Source: Lamellibrachia satsuma (taxonomy: Eukaryota; Annelida; Polychaeta; Sabellida; Siboglinidae). Taken from it: DNA of 64,000 nt. The notes under the pieces are model-generated. The model was not told where the DNA came from. It saw nothing but the letters and a program-made list of their open reading frames with translations, and searched no databases. Of the stretch, positions 33,050 to 44,077 are shown piece after piece (position 1 is the first letter of the stretch; each line of letters opens with the position of its first letter). Location of the stretch: NCBI GenBank assembly GCA_033239005.1, contig BSQZ01000011.1:2264001-2328000 (forward strand). The letters are read 5' to 3'. The position numbers and the translations under genes were made by a program.

Positions 33050-34165
33050 CAGACCTGCCAACCCTTACGGATTAGCCGTTCGTTGTACGGATTTTTCATA
33101 ACTTTACGGGCTTACGGGCGTAAGAGTGTTTCCTTACCGATTTTTTTCTTTTAAAGAAACAACTATTTGTTTCGTTTTATATGCTAAATTTATCAGGAAT
33201 TGTTCAATGATTGCGAAAAACGATCGAACAATCAGCGTATTATTGTAAGCACATGTCGGTGTAGGTCAGAGTGCGCGATGCTGAAGCGTGTAAACTCTCG
33301 CTGGGCGCGAGAGTACAACGGTAATTCGTGTGGCAAATCAGAGGAGTGAGCGAATTTGAAATCAGACCAGTTTTTTGTTTCGAACGAGATGGGTGTTCGC
33401 CCACCGCCTGCGAAAAAGCGAAAACAGTAGATGCTGGTGTTTACCAGGCAGACTGTGGGCGAAAGTTTGAAGGAATGATCGCTCCATCGAAGCTCGGGGA
33501 GCTTTATGCTTGGTGCGTCCCTTGTTCAAGAGACATTAAGGTCTCTGCGTCGGGAGTGTATGATGTTCGGGAACACTTGAAGTCGAAGCTCCATGTTCGG
33601 TTTGTCGATTCCAGTCGCCAACAGACACCCACGACCACGTTTTTCAAACGGGCGGGACTCGACACGCCGGACTCCATGATCACGGCCGAGGGTATGTTTT
33701 CTTATTTCGTGGCTGAACACAACCTCCCTGCTGCCATTGCCGGCCACTTCACAGATCTGGCTTCCCGAAACTTTGACTGCGTACTTGCAATGCAAGTTAA
33801 ACTTTGACAGTTTGTGTCACGACTTCAAAGTGACACCTGAGATGCGTCGTTTGTCAAAGGGAGCAGCGCACGACAACAAGCTGGAGAATCTGTCTGCTGA
33901 TTAAATCAGCTGTGTCAGGTCGCAGGAGGAAGCGTATATTGTTGGAGCACCATCAGTTGTGTTGCCGTTTGGTGAATAAATGAGATGAGTTGAAATTTGT
34001 GTTGTTTTCTCTAAAGTCGACAGTCAACCGTTGACGTGTAAAGTATATATCTTGTCGATGTATCGCGTCATATTGACGGGATAAATTTGTAAGGATTTTG
34101 TGCAGATCGTATGGATTTATGTCACAATCCTTACAGGTATGAGCCACTCAGGGTTGGCAGGTCTG
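33050..34165 (+). mobile_element. Longer hAT transposon of the same family
   Basis: The same ends as the copy at 26665, with flanks ACTAAGGG and ATTAAAGG (6 of 8 bases equal). It is 1116 bp and contains about 350 bp missing from the first copy. It sits inside the right arm of a large inverted duplication; the left arm has the same site without the insert (CCCTAAGT near 27832), which confirms the element limits. Confidence 0.9.
33430..33807 (+). pseudogene. hAT transposase N-terminal remnant with zinc finger
   Basis: Reads VYQADCGRKFEGMIAPSKLG, then a CxxC...H...H finger (CVPCSRDIKVSASGVYDVRE followed by HLKSKLH), a linker, and MFSYFVAEHNLPAAIAGHFT, which matches the start of the hAT transposase body. 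It ends at a stop at 33807; the catalytic core and C-terminal dimerisation domain are absent. A stop at about 33348 and a frame break near 33430 separate the start. Function: formerly bound transposon ends. Confidence 0.75.
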
Positions 34166-34639
34166 ATTAAAGGTGATGTCTATATCATTATGTCGATATA
34201 TCGATCCACATTCATGTTGTCGCAGTGACGGTGTCGCGTAAAATATTCCCCATAAAACCAGTTGCTGCATCCACACGCATACAGTCGTCATGGTAACGTC
34301 ACAACAACTGTAGTACAACGGGCATTCGTTTTATGCCCGGCGTGCACGGACGACTCGTTAAGACGCGACAGTCTGCGACAGTCTGCGACAGTCTGGTTGT
34401 AATCATTGCTGATTTTCGAGCGCATACACTCACGACTTCTTATGACTATTGCCGCTCACACTGACAACTCGACTGTCGGCGACCCGTCATAATGCTAGTG
34501 TGGAGACAGCAAACTGCATGTGCGAGCGCCCTCTAGTGTTTACTCGGGTCATGATAACAATAACTCTGTTTAACAAAAAAGTGGCTTTTTTAGGGAGCAT
34601 CATAAAGGTCAACAGAAAAATGGCGCCTTTATCGAGAAA

Positions 34640-34905
34640 GCAAGTGACAGCATTTTCGTTAGCTATATAACCCTTTCTCTGATACGACGATGTCAAGAGA
34701 AAAGGAAACTTTATGGGAAAGGAAAGCGGTGGGTTGCACCCCATATCTAGGAGCGAGCAGAGCAAGGGGCGTTCGTCAACCTTGTCACAGGACTCCGGGA
34801 ACACAAGGAAAGTGCATATCGAAATGCCATACGCATGCCATGATTCTGGACAGAATACAACTGGACATCGGCCAACGTGACACCGGACGAGCTGCACACT
34901 AGACA
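34640..34905 (+). pseudogene. PIF/Harbinger transposase N-terminal remnant
   Basis: In pieces of different frames it reads KRWVAPHI, stop, ERAEQGAFVNLVTGLREHKE and SAYRNAIRMP, then MILDRIQLDIGQRDTG. The pattern RxWVxPxxxxRxxxGxFxNLVxELR...FxxxxRM is the start of PIF/Harbinger nuclease proteins. A TAG near 34750 and a frame break near 34842 disable it. The nuclease core was not found. Confidence 0.5.
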
Positions 34906-36200
34906 ACTAGTCACACGGTACAAGAAGACCTGGATATGTTTAATTTGTCTACGAGATAACATTACAGTCAGTGTGGAATATGTCATCGAATAAAGCAGCC
35001 TCATTTACTAAAAGCGGCGTACGGGGTCTCAATGAGACAGACTCGAAATATTTCCAATACACGCGACTGGCTAGAATAAACCGACCTCGACATCTGACTA
35101 CTAAGTGTGAAGATGGCAGGTGTATGAAGAAAATAAGTTACGTAGGATATTCGACTGACGAACATCACACTAACATGTCAGACACAAAACAACCCGAGTT
35201 CAGGTAAACGGTTCGCAAGAGGTGTTTATGTTCAACGTGACTATCCTTCAACCGTTTTACTTACCGTGTTGGCAGTTCGGCTGTTCGCGAGCGGTTGGTC
35301 ACGTGTACCAATATACGTGGGAGCACATTGTTTCAGCAAACAACAACAGCACAATAACCGGCGGTCGGTAATGCTGACGAGACAGAGTCACCAACCAGCT
35401 CTGTCGTTTGTTTACCTGATTAATCATGATTTGTACATAGACGAATCACTAGCGGGGCGGGGGTCAATGGACAGATCTATACGGTAACACAGGAGAACGA
35501 ACAAGGCATGACAAGACGGGTGTACATTGCTCGCGCATCTTACTTCGTTTTTAGCGTTCTCTTCTTCTGTTATCAGGCAGTAATCCGCATGCACACACGT
35601 GTTTGCGCGATGTTCTTACGATGCTTAAAGCCTAACCGAAATAGCCAGTCCGTTCAGAATATCTCGCTCAGTCAATCTTCTTTGGTAACACACACCATGG
35701 TTACGGCCGTGGGACTCGACATTATTATGATTATTCTAAGTTTCAATGTAGACCAGTATGCAATCCAGCAAATGAAGTCACGAGAGATAAACACTCCCAA
35801 CTGTTGATTAATGAGTAATGTGTTGGCACTAGGTTGGTTTGCCTGTCATCACGTGAAAAGAAATTCACAGCTCTCGCAGATCGCCTCACCAAGACACATA
35901 GAAAAAAAAATGTGTTTTCAAGACAAACACACTGCTCTAATACATGTCACATTCCCGCCAGGCAAAGCCAAACTTGTTTTGCAACACACATTCCATTGTG
36001 ATGATTTACGATGCTTGAGAGGCTGGGAGCGCTTCCAACACGATGATTGCATCTACATTATTTAAGACGTTGATCAGCATCGTTACTGAGACAATACGTG
36101 TCTCTGGGCCGACTCGTTATTATATCTAATGAGACCGGTGTTTGTGGTCACGTAGCTAGACATCGAGGTGGTAACAAGGACATTAGAAAGGAATGCCTTG

Positions 36201-36203
<3 letters not shown>

Positions 36204-36281
<78 letters not shown>
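36204..36281. repeat. (TA)n microsatellite, ~39 units
   Basis: Uninterrupted. Confidence 0.97.
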
Positions 36282-36283
<2 letters not shown>

Positions 36284-39200
36284 ATACATCGTAAACACAT
36301 TGATGTAATGTTGCCATTCAGATACTCAGTACTCAGTACATGTATATAAAGACACTGAAAGCAATGAAAATGCGTCGATCAAAGTGGCTGCTAAACATTG
36401 GAAGGACACGAGGTAACCACGTGTTTATAATTGTGTGATTGTTGTTGTTGTTATTGTCAATATTATTATTATGCGATGGGGAAACGCCTTCAAACCACAT
36501 CACGGCAGCAATTCAGCTGATAATTGAAACACGTTCGAGAGAGTTTTGATTAATCAATGGTTATTGTTTGGTTGCAACAAGAACCAATAACTAATATACT
36601 AACAATATGGTTTGTAAGTACGGTTTAGATGCAAAAATAAAATATAATAATAATAATAATAGTATAATAATAAAAAATATATATGTGATAATAATATTAT
36701 TATTACATATATAATATGGGGTCCAAAACCGGTTACATATTCACCTCCAACATTTGGTAGATTTCTTCTCGTGGAACCTCGCCTTTTGGTGTCCCACCCA
36801 ACAGACATAATGTATTCCAATATCACTTTTCACCAGTGAAGTATCTCCATATGTTTGTATGAAACAACCAACTAGCTGTTCAACACCGCATTCACACCCT
36901 TGTCACGGGCTATCATTAGGCGCACACCACACGCCACGCTAGCATGACATCGACCATCGATGTAATAGTAAACACAACCTTCAGCCGAATTGCAAGCAAC
37001 GAACACGTTATGTCCTACCTCAAGCTCAGCTCACGAAACGTTCCTCTCTGTAACACAGCGGGAACAGCTGCCGCACATCCGGGAAACGCTCAATCGAAGA
37101 CTGTCCACCGAATACGTCCAGCCACCTGCCCGACCTCTCTGGCATCCATGGCTACCGCCGATACATCGCGTCTTACACACACATGTACGCGTAGTGTAGA
37201 CACAACGCTCTGTCAATATGGCGAGTGACACTGCACTTAACCGACACTGTGTATCTCGCGTGCACCTACGGCTTTCTTTTTCGCCAAAACGTATCGTAGA
37301 TATTCCTTCAACCGGCAGCAATAAATAGTCCGTAAATTATTTACATCACGAAAATTTCGTTTTTAATTCTTCAGCGGAGAATTTATCTGACAGAAAAACA
37401 ATGGTGCCTTGAACTAACTGCAACGATATAAGTGCTCCTGACTCCACGTTCTCCGTCATTTGCTGCCGACAAATCACTACAACTGGGAATTGCAGGCAAT
37501 CACCATTGTGCCGCACGACATCTCAATGCCCTTTGCGCCGAGTGCGGCTATTTACATATCAACAGACGTGTAAATAATTTATCGACAAACTCCCAGAATG
37601 TTCATTAAACGCGGCTTAACAGCTGACTGACTTTGCCAACTGTGTCAGTGCTCGACTTAAAAAAAGTGAAGTTAACCGTTTGTTTAGTGACGTGACAATG
37701 AAAGGCCACGTACTCATGTGAGTGCTCGGGATCAAAGTATCGGACATTTTACACAGTTTACTGGGTTCGCATGCATAAGTCCGCATTTGAATATGATTAT
37801 CCTGAAGCGTTCGAGTCTAACCAGCTGTATATAACGACATTGGGGGATGTGACGACACCGTGCAAGAACATGCGCAAAATACAATTTGTTGAGTGTTTAT
37901 GTAAACTATTACCTATTATTCCCAAAGAAATCCACAAGGGCCCGACTACCTTATGATCGTGTCCTTCCAATTATGATCTTTTTGGAATGCGTTTTTCTCC
38001 ACACAAAATATATGTTTTTCTGATTTTACGTATTAGTCTCTTGTGATAAAATAAAAATTTGATGTATAATTGATAATATAAATTTTACCTAATTTTGCTA
38101 ATTCTATTTAGTATTAAACACAACAATAAATTTACATATTACAGCAAAATGCTATGGCATTCCAAGCAATATTTCTAGTAACGGTTCTGTGAGAAATATA
38201 GTAAACGTAATGTGCCATAATGTATCTATCGTCTATGAGATGTTTTAATCCGGTACATAAGTTGCACATACAAATTGAGCCAAATATACCAGTCGATTAA
38301 TACTATCTCGCAAAGGGGAGGCCACAGGAGGCGGGGGGGGGGTAAGCTTAGTCACTCTTTAGTTCAGCGAACTGTCGTGTAGTGGCGCAACAGATTACAT
38401 ACGAAACAACTTATTTTTAATAATTATGCGGAATGCAGTATGTTTCTTCGACATACATCTTAGGAACTACTGATACCGTCAACCAAGGCTATTCATTGAG
38501 CTCGTTGTTGCGTTAACACAACAAATGGAAACCTGTAGAGAATACCTCAATTCAACATGATTAATACCTGATTGTAGGTTACCTGTATCATGCACAATAA
38601 CCACACGTATTTTCCGGTTCTTCGCTGGCGGTTGGACTTTTGCTACGTGCAAATAGGTGACAGGAATGCTTTATGTGCAAGCATTGCCCTTTGATTCGCC
38701 ACGATCAATGCGTCTCTCGCAAGTCGCTCTTTATGGCAAACTTTCGGGAATGTCAATGGCTCAGTAGTCGATACATTTGTCAATAATCGCGCAATAAACG
38801 TTGCAGAGCACCACTCGTAGATTCCCGTCAATAGCTGCGAGCCTTTGTGAGACTTCCATAGCAATGAGGTCGCGGGTTGTGACATGGCTAGACTTGCTTC
38901 GGAGAGAACAACGGAAACCTGTCGGACTAATGAAAGCCCATTCCAGCACAGTACGTTTCGAGTGTGCATAAACTGTTGCACTTGCCATGTGGATACAATT
39001 AGCCGCGAGAGCATAGTAACGAGGTGGTGCATGTATTAAAGAGCATTTAATCTGCCTTGAAATATTAATTGATGCGAGTAGGATTAAACCATTTTTATTG
39101 TGATTTAAATGGTCATATGACAACGTTATCCCTGAAAAATTTAACAGTATTTTACTCTATCAACTCACATGCATATGAACCTCGATAGTATTATTTGTCG

Positions 39201-39516
39201 ACAAGATTTCTTAAACAACAATAATGCCAGTAATAGCTTACACCCGGCCATGTAGCAAAAAGGGTGAAACCATATTTGATTTTCAAATAGGCTGCCTGTG
39301 TACCGTTTCTTAGGATTCGCGCAAAATTTGTTCTATGATTTGATTTTCTTCAACATTTCACAGCACATTGCACAGCTCCATTAACAGTTGTGTGTAATTC
39401 GAGAAGTTTCAGAAAAAAACACACCCAAAGCAGATATCTCTCAATTTCGGCCCAGCCCGGTGAATGATTAAGAAATGTTGCCATCAATCGAAAGATCTAA
39501 TGAAGTAGTAAAGAAA

Positions 39517-39551
39517 ACACGCACGCACGCACGCACGCTCGCTCGCACGCT

Positions 39552-39599
<48 letters not shown>

Positions 39600-39666
39600 C
39601 AGACGCACGCGCACGCGCACGCACACGCACACGCACACGCACACGCACACACACACACACACACAC
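39517..39666. repeat. (ACGC)n/(AC)n microsatellite, 150 bp
   Basis: ACGC units with some CTCG variants grade into CACACG and then (CA)n. Confidence 0.97.
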
Positions 39667-40971
39667 TAACTTTACCAACGTATCCGATGTGAAAGTACTC
39701 GAAAACATTCACTCAACAACCACGAAGGTAGTTATTTAGAATTATTCAACGGCTAGCCGTGCTCACAAACGGGTGCTTACCGTAGAGAGTTCTCAGAATC
39801 CTAGATTACATACCATTTTGTTTGCCACGAATGCGAGTTACGAGTAATTTTATTAATGATTATTTTTCATCGCCAGTTGGTAGATCTGAGGTCACTGGTG
39901 CAAAGAGGCGAAGGAACATAGAAAGAGGCGAGTGGGTGTCGGCGCCTGGGAAGAGATACTGCCAGACTGCCCCCAAAGTTAGTGCATTAATATAACATTA
40001 ATCGTTTTATTGCTATGTAACGTGACACACCGCATCTTATCTCAAAACTGTTAAAACATTCGTTAGATTATTGTGTACAAATGTTAACCGTTAATTCAGT
40101 CACACCTCCACCTCCACAAATTAACCATGAATTGACATGACACCCTGAAACGGTTCAATGGGCGATATATATAACCGCGCTACCATCTAGTGACTAAAAC
40201 TGGAAAAAGAACTTAGCTGCTGCCACCTGGTGATTAATGTACCTATTATTGTTTGCAAGTGCACGCAAGTAAAATGAGACACATAACATGATCAAAAAGA
40301 GGAAAACGTGGATAAACATTTCAAATCTGACAACTATTTTGTAAATATTCGAACAAGAGTTGATATATTTGTAGAGTAATATGGGGGAATGAGAAAAATT
40401 GCATTTAAAGGCGGGAAAGTTGGGCCATGGTTGATTTTCCGACAAAGCGGGAAAATTTCCACCTCCGTGTTTGTATAGGATAGGCCTGTGTTTTTGTCTG
40501 AAAACCGCTTTAACTATTTTTAAACAGCATGTTGCATTCATAAAACGTATGAATTTCGACAGTTTCAAGAGGCGCTTTGAGAACAAAATTATGTTACAAC
40601 ACCGTACTAAGCACAAGACATACTGGCTTTTCTCACACAGCTAAAACGGCTGGAACAGCGCTGCTGTTGTGGATGAGCACTTACCTATTGTAGAATGTAA
40701 CCTTGGTAGAAGCGATGAAAGGAAAACGTCCATTTTGAACGTGACACAAACAACGCAACGCGTCTTGACGTGGACGACGCAACCAGGCGTTTTGGCGCCT
40801 TTCCGTGCCTCGCGCGGGAATGACGCCGAAAGTCCGGCAGAAAGAGCTGTCTGCGTCCTGTCTCGCTGTCTCGACGTCTCGACTTCCATAAAACGATAAA
40901 CTGTTCAAATAATGATTTATTATTTAATGTTAAATCAATTATCTAGTGTAGTTTTAGAATATCAACAGGCG

Positions 40972-40975
<4 letters not shown>

Positions 40976-41064
<89 letters not shown>
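40976..41064. repeat. (TA)n microsatellite, ~44 units
   Basis: Uninterrupted TA, followed by TGATGATCATCATCATCA, a short palindrome. Confidence 0.97.
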
Positions 41065-41066
<2 letters not shown>

Positions 41067-41119
41067 ATGATCATCATCATCAATGCATAAGTATATATAT
41101 GTCCACAAGGGGCCATCCA

Positions 41120-41480
41120 TAGAGAACGTCACGTTCAAAGGGGCGTGCGTGCGTGCGTGCGTGGGGGTGTCTTGGCGATTGTTACGTTCGTTATTTAAAG
41201 TTATTTTGTTCGTCTAGTTCACTCTTATTGAGGTGTATTAGTCCCCCAAGTATTGGAAAACGTCGGCAACGATTTGCTTTTATAGAAAGCGCTGTTGTTT
41301 CTTCGAAATGTCACCTGGGCCTAATCGTTGCCCGTGTAAGCGTAATGGGAACCCCGTTGGTACCCGTCAGCCATCCGTTGATTCCAGCGAGTGCGGTTCT
41401 GGTGGGGTTGTGTCGTCTGCAACAAAGTGTCTGCGATTTAATTTCCCGTCACAATACAGGGAAGACGCAATAAGGTTGGT
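41120..41480 (+). other. CpG-richer patch with a possible first exon
   Basis: Starts with GTGC repeats, then an ATG at 41308 opens 60-odd codons with several Cys residues (RCPCKRNGNPVG, FNFPSQYREDAIR) before a possible donor AAG/gttggt near 41474. No family recognised, and later exons could not be found. Confidence 0.2.
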
Positions 41481-43640
41481 GATAAGTATTAAATGGTATA
41501 TTTGTTTTACTGTCGAACTAATGATGTTGCATGCAACGTTGTTTTGCTATTATATAACCTTTGTGCTATTTCGACCGTGGTTCATGACAGCAGACGACAA
41601 CTGACATGGAAAGGGCACTATATAGCCAATAATTGTGGATACATTAAAGTGAATAACAACAACGATTGCTTGAAATCATATTATATTACTTACCTATATT
41701 ACATCTTGTAGACACCGAAACATTCATTAGAATTCCATTAATTAATAATACCAAATAATACTCCGTTCTACCAGCCTGTCTCGATTATACATATTTTCCC
41801 CGCGCTTATTGGCAAGCTTCGACGTGACGTCAATGATGACAAGTAAATGCTATGAGACTGGTACCGTTGGCGTTGACAGCGATAGCCGTTATTTAGAAGC
41901 GAGCGTCAGAATGGTTTATTGTAACGCAAACAGTAGTAAGAATAAAGTAACGTAATAGCTCGTTAGGCGGCGCTAGTAGTGCTCAAAACGTGTACCCGCA
42001 GAGGCCCGTTCATAGGGGGTGCCTATTACGATACATAGTAGCTGCCATTGACAACCCATGATAAAAGTGTGCATATGCCTGTAAAGCTGAATAAACGTAC
42101 TTTACTCTGGTATACGTCGTGTTTTATTTCTGTAAGTGAAAGTATTTTTATTCAAGGTGAAAATTTCATGATTCTTGCAAATCCGGGATTCACCTTGATT
42201 CACAGAAAAAAATTATTGTATGTCTTTCATTGATCATTTATCAACATTACTAGACAATATTTGGGCTTGGCTAGCTCTGGCTAGTAACGTACATCACTCC
42301 TAAAAGTGACGCCCCGACGTGTGATGGTGTCAACAATTCAATGCATTTTGGGCCACTAGATAGCGCCGTCCATGCAGTGATAAATTATACTTTGTCATCA
42401 CAGTAAGCATTTCAAATTTGCTTGTTTGATTGATTAATTACATGTGTATTTACATAAACACAGTCCCCTAATCTATGCAATCTGGTATATGACCTGGTGG
42501 CAACATTCTGAAGAATTGTTTTGTTATACTCAACATTGTATACCTTACAGGGGTGAGATTTAGCAAGTCATGGAAGGTAGCCAGTCGGGCTGCCAACCTT
42601 GCGAAGTGAAGTAGCCCGACAACTTCTTAGGTAGCCCACTTGCTGATCAATACTTTGATGATAGAATGTATGAACGACATCAACAACAAATAAAACACAT
42701 CAAAGACAAACAGTTTTGAAACATTTATTTTTAAGGCAGGATCAGTAGAATGTGATACACATGTTACACACAGGTTGTTTTTCTTTCATAACATGGTACA
42801 CCAACAGTCTACGCGAAAAGTCTCCAAGCATTACAGGACATCGGATCCTGTGAACTGAACAGTTTTGCTGATTTTTTAATAGGACCTGATTTTATCCTAG
42901 CATAGAGAAACTTTAAGCAGGTTCCCGATTAATTCACCAGAAGCATTCTGCGCACCATGGAGATAATTATAACTAACCATGATCGAGATAGCGTATGTTT
43001 TTATGTTTGTATGTGGTTATGTTCACGTTTTCCTCCTACACGGCTTGCACCTCGGGTGCCAAACTTTCAGGGATTAATCTACGACCCCACGAATGAAACG
43101 TAACTCCTTTATTTTTTCGAAATACCCTATATCAAGGGCTCTCGGTGGTTTTTATGGTAAATCAAATGTTCGCTGCATAAAATGTTAACTTCCAACAATC
43201 GCAGAAGCCACGCGCACCGCGGCGAATACTTCGATACGTACGCTGTTTGAGAGTACGTAGTGCCATGTGGGCGGTTTATATTAATTATAGTAGAAATCAT
43301 GCGCCCATCCAATACACAATAAAAAGACAGTAGAAAGCAGATGTTCTACTATTGTACAACCAACACGAGCATCCATGGGTCTAAATGCAGGCGACCTTCA
43401 ACATTTTGAACATGCACCGAGTATTGCATCACGTGCGTGACGCAGTTGTTTCTGGTAATACGTTTGAGCGTATTGATGGCATATTGGCCTGAGGCATTTG
43501 GTAAACATTGCTATCATGACTGCCATGTATGAGCTACCACGTTATCCCGTCCTGAGGATGGGCATTTTTGCTAGTATATATATATATAAGTGGCACCACG
43601 CGACACCAAGACTATTAACATGACCAGTTATTATTTCATG
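41481..43640. other. No gene seen
   Basis: AT-rich. A transposon-like left end CAGGGGTGAGATTTAGCA lies at 42548, but no matching right end was found. Confidence 0.45.
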
Positions 43641-44077
43641 TTAAGGGACGTCATGTTAAAAAATTACACTTGTTGTGTAATAAATGATAAAAATAAAAAA
43701 TTTAACATCGTTAGCCAAGGCTTTGCGATGTGTTAAGTTCTCAGGATTTCCGTTTGGCACAATGGTTATTTTTCACATAGGCGACCATTATAACGTTTCT
43801 TTGGATTAAAAAAAATTTCATTGCTTAAGATTTAAATAACTTCTGAAACAAACTTTTTTAATATCCTGAAAGTTGGTTGATTTTACACAGAATGACCCAA
43901 ATGCATATTCAGTGTATTAAATACCCTGGCTTGTTGATATAAAATTTAAGATGTCTAATTTAATAATATACCTTTATTTTACTTAGAACTTAACACATTT
44001 CGAAGCCTTGGCTAACAATGTTTAATTTTTTTTTAACACAGCAAGTGTAATTTTTTATCACGTCACATGTGCCTTAG
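43641..44077. mobile_element. MITE with ~95-bp terminal inverted repeats
   Basis: The left repeat (43641-43740, TTAAGGGACGTCATGTTAAA ... TTAGCCAAGGCTTTGCGATG) is matched in reverse by 43984-44077. There are no coding motifs between them. Ends TTAA and TTAG could be a TTAA-type target site. Confidence 0.75.

Larger units (their letters stand above)
32240..34334. repeat. Right arm of the inverted duplication (carries a hAT insert)
   Basis: Reverse complement of 27657-28770, interrupted by the hAT element 33050-34165. Outside the insert the two arms are clearly homologous except at microsatellites, where this arm has (ACAT)n at 32797-32844 instead of (TG)n. The arms are 3.47 kb apart. Confidence 0.85.
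34906..40975. other. Mostly non-coding, AT-rich stretch
   Basis: Apart from the two microsatellites listed, I see no convincing gene. 38643-39123 is open in two minus frames (for example YYALAANCIHMASATVYAHS) and may be an old transposon, but no family was recognised. 36940-37320 and 40640-40900 are CpG-richer patches that could be promoters or exons of unknown genes. Confidence 0.4.

Noticed and set aside
38643..39123. Two minus ORFs of about 120-130 codons
   Set aside because: No motif of a transposase or host protein recognised; both frames are open over the same stretch, so chance is likely.
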